A stretch of 34,675 bases of DNA from Chromera velia. Taxonomy: Eukaryota; Sar; Chromeraceae. The translations under genes were made by a program, and so were the position numbers. The stretch's first letter is position 1. Each line of letters begins with the position of its first letter. The DNA lies in assembly GCA_018398765.1 (NCBI GenBank), contig JAHBMJ010000414.1, positions 13,697 through 48,371 of the forward strand, in the 5' to 3' direction. The notes below the pieces were generated by a model. The model was given only the letters and a program-made list of their open reading frames with translations, was not told the DNA's origin and searched no databases. Shown here in pieces: positions 33,301 to 34,675 of this stretch.

Positions 33301-34090
33301 GTCCTCGTGGGCGTGTCTCTGTTGCTGCTGTTCCTTCTCCCTCTTCCCAGGGGAAGGGCCTCTGAAGCCCAAAGCGAGTAGCTGCTCCCTCTGCGGCTGT
33401 GAAAGGACGTTCATGTTCAGAACGTCATTCACGAACCTCAACTGACGACCTTGAAGAGGAGTCACGTATGCGAAATTGTCGGCTGTCCCAGATGTATCTG
33501 GACGGTTTGTTTCTCCTTCCATCTGTACATGATCTCCAAGATTTCCCAACACTCTTTTGGCGTGTGTTGTTTGCTCGTCCAACTCTCCCGGAAGAATCGG
33601 CAAACCGTTCTGGTATCTCATCTGTCTGGACACCCACAGATGTCTATTCCTCACAAGATTTGGCTGCTCGTTCAACAGAATGGAGCATTGGTTTAGCTTC
33701 CTCTCGATGGCCGCAAGATCTCTTTGGTATTCACAAATTTTTCCAAGGAGGGTGTCCCCGAAATCATTTCCGTCGCGTTCTCTGCTTCGTTGCATCACGA
33801 CAGCGATTTCTGCTCCCTCCAAACACAGTTAGCAAGAGTCTACTATCAAACCTTCTCAGACAGACTGTGCCAGTTGACTCGTCGCAACGCAACACCTTGC
33901 AGTGCATGCGTCCACCAGACTGACTGAGCTATGACAGGCGCGGGTGAACCGTCTACGTCAAGCGTGAGGAGCACTGCTGGCTCAATCCGGGAAGACAGTC
34001 ACAAAACAGGGCTTTCCAGAGCTGCATGTTCACCATCGCTTCTCTGTACTCCGTTAAATCCGATGAAGCACTTTCTACAACTTCTCCCAT
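27351..34090 (-). CDS. Protein with three predicted C2 domains, thirteen exons
   Basis: Exons: 34090-34034, 33816-33241, 32821-31739, 31492-31392, 31013-30911, 30585-30313, 30015-29935, 29570-29396, 29069-29015, 28669-28567, 28334-28269, 27966-27771 and 27373-27351 (TGA). Phases are 0,0,0,2,0,0,0,1,2,0,0,1, and the total is 2892 nt (963 residues). Residues about 1-75 are helical (EYQRDLAAIERKLNQ). C2-like domain 1 (219-362) runs from PVSLQLVEVCGLRDV to GSLRIRY. A Pro/Ser-rich linker follows. Domain 2 (566-703) contains PLLLVRLDRVTGVKV, MRCRVRFL, YTVVVEAYALGG and GSVSLQLV. An acidic linker (SSEEEDDSEESEE) follows. Domain 3 (794-928) contains MALMVRIDAIRDLQTG, PVYCRIRY, VALEAV, IVGEATIPI and GRILLQLV. 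The tail is SSGSEESSD. C2 domains usually bind lipid or other proteins; the usual pairs of calcium-binding Asp in the loops are not obvious, so binding may be calcium-independent. Several exons are seen only after splicing. An in-frame ATG at 34159 is an alternative start. Confidence 0.65.
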
Positions 34091-34159
34091 TTCGAGGGCC
34101 AATGATTCGTGCACATGCACATGCATGCGCGGTCGTCCGGCCCCTAGCTGGCCCCTCAT

Positions 34160-34675
34160 ATTAACTAGCCTGGCCTGTCAAAAAAAGGAGCCGGTCAAGA
34201 CTGCCAGGCTCATCAAATATCCCTGGACCGTCAAACAATAGCCTGGCCCGTCAAATATCTCTGGCCCGTCAAATATATTCCTGGCCCGTCAAACATTTAT
34301 GGCCCGTCAAATGTCCCCAGCCGGATAATTTGAATTCCAAGGCACTCACCCTTTTCGCGGGCGCGAGTCATATGGCGCGGCGCGCGCAAGGCACTCACCC
34401 GTAGCGTTTGCGTAAGGAGGTAGCTCCTCTTCTCCTAAGTGAGCGCACTTAGTTAGGTTAGATCTCTACTACGGAAAGTCTGTCAGTGCAAGGTTCACTT
34501 CCAAACTGCTTCTAGAAGCTTTGCAAGCAACTGTTGTTTACTCAATTCAGGCTATACGCAGCTGACTGAATTAATTCTACTTTATTTCTATTTTATTTAA
34601 TTCTCTTCTAATACAGACTGGCATGGCGGCGCCTCCATGAGCCTGCGTGCATGTGTTAGTCTCTGAGCTGCGGGC
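34160..34675. other. Right-edge intergenic DNA upstream of the C2 gene
   Basis: Degenerate TGGCCCGTCAAATAT repeats to about 34325, then CG-rich sequence at 34358-34395, then AT-rich DNA. A 12-13 bp AAGGCACTCACCC occurs twice (about 34339-34351 and 34389-34401). No coding-like ORF seen. Confidence 0.55.
34164..34325. repeat. Degenerate tandem repeat, core GGCCCGTCAAATAT
   Basis: About seven to eight head-to-tail units of roughly 17-24 bp sharing (CC)TGGCCCGTCAAA followed by a variable AT spacer. The most regular copies lie at about 34232-34310; the copies nearer 34164-34215 are diverged (CCGGTCAAGA, GGACCGTCAAA). It abuts the upstream side of the C2 gene. Confidence 0.75.

Overview
This window looks like nuclear DNA of an intron-rich unicellular eukaryote. 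Genes on both strands are cut by GT-AG introns, long AT-rich intergenic tracts carry no credible ORFs, and microsatellites (GT, GA, CT, GAGT, CTAT) are abundant. A single-exon Nep1/EMG1, a Tim8-type small Tim, a CLN5-like protein and a starch-binding CBM20 protein point to a starch-storing protist. A free-living alveolate such as a chromerid alga is my best guess, but that is inference.

Layout. 251-3103 (+): the 3' part of a seven-exon gene of unknown family, entering from the left and including a 9-nt microexon. 3104-7327: AT-rich, repeat-laden intergenic DNA ending in a roughly 670-bp polypyrimidine tract. 7328-7725 (-): two-exon TIM8-like gene, head-to-head with 8368-9174 (+), a four-span membrane protein. 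9175-11156: intergenic. 11157-12363 (-): two-exon CLN5-like gene with an apparent one-base frame problem in its signal peptide, head-to-head with 13041-13814 (+), the pre-ribosomal methyltransferase EMG1/NEP1. 13815-17102: microsatellites, a MITE-like inverted-repeat element and AT-rich repeats. 17103-20780 or further (-): large disordered protein in at least four exons. 21286-23982 (-): a six-exon gene for a 270-residue orphan protein. 24760-26152 (+): CBM20 starch-binding domain fused to ankyrin repeats. 26153-27350: AT-rich DNA with a perfect hairpin. 27351-34090 (-): a thirteen-exon gene for a protein with three predicted C2 domains. 34160-34675: degenerate tandem repeats.

Exon models were built by hand from reading frame, splice sites and phase. 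In the C2 gene (13 exons), the orphan gene (6) and the TIM8-like gene (2), every exon joins in phase and the total length is divisible by three. Many predicted 5' splice sites are GTCAGT or another GTC form, with C at +3, which is unusual. The genes do not form an operon or an obvious pathway. Two divergent pairs (TIM8/four-span protein, CLN5-like/EMG1) may share promoters. I saw no rRNA, convincing tRNA, CRISPR array or viral gene.
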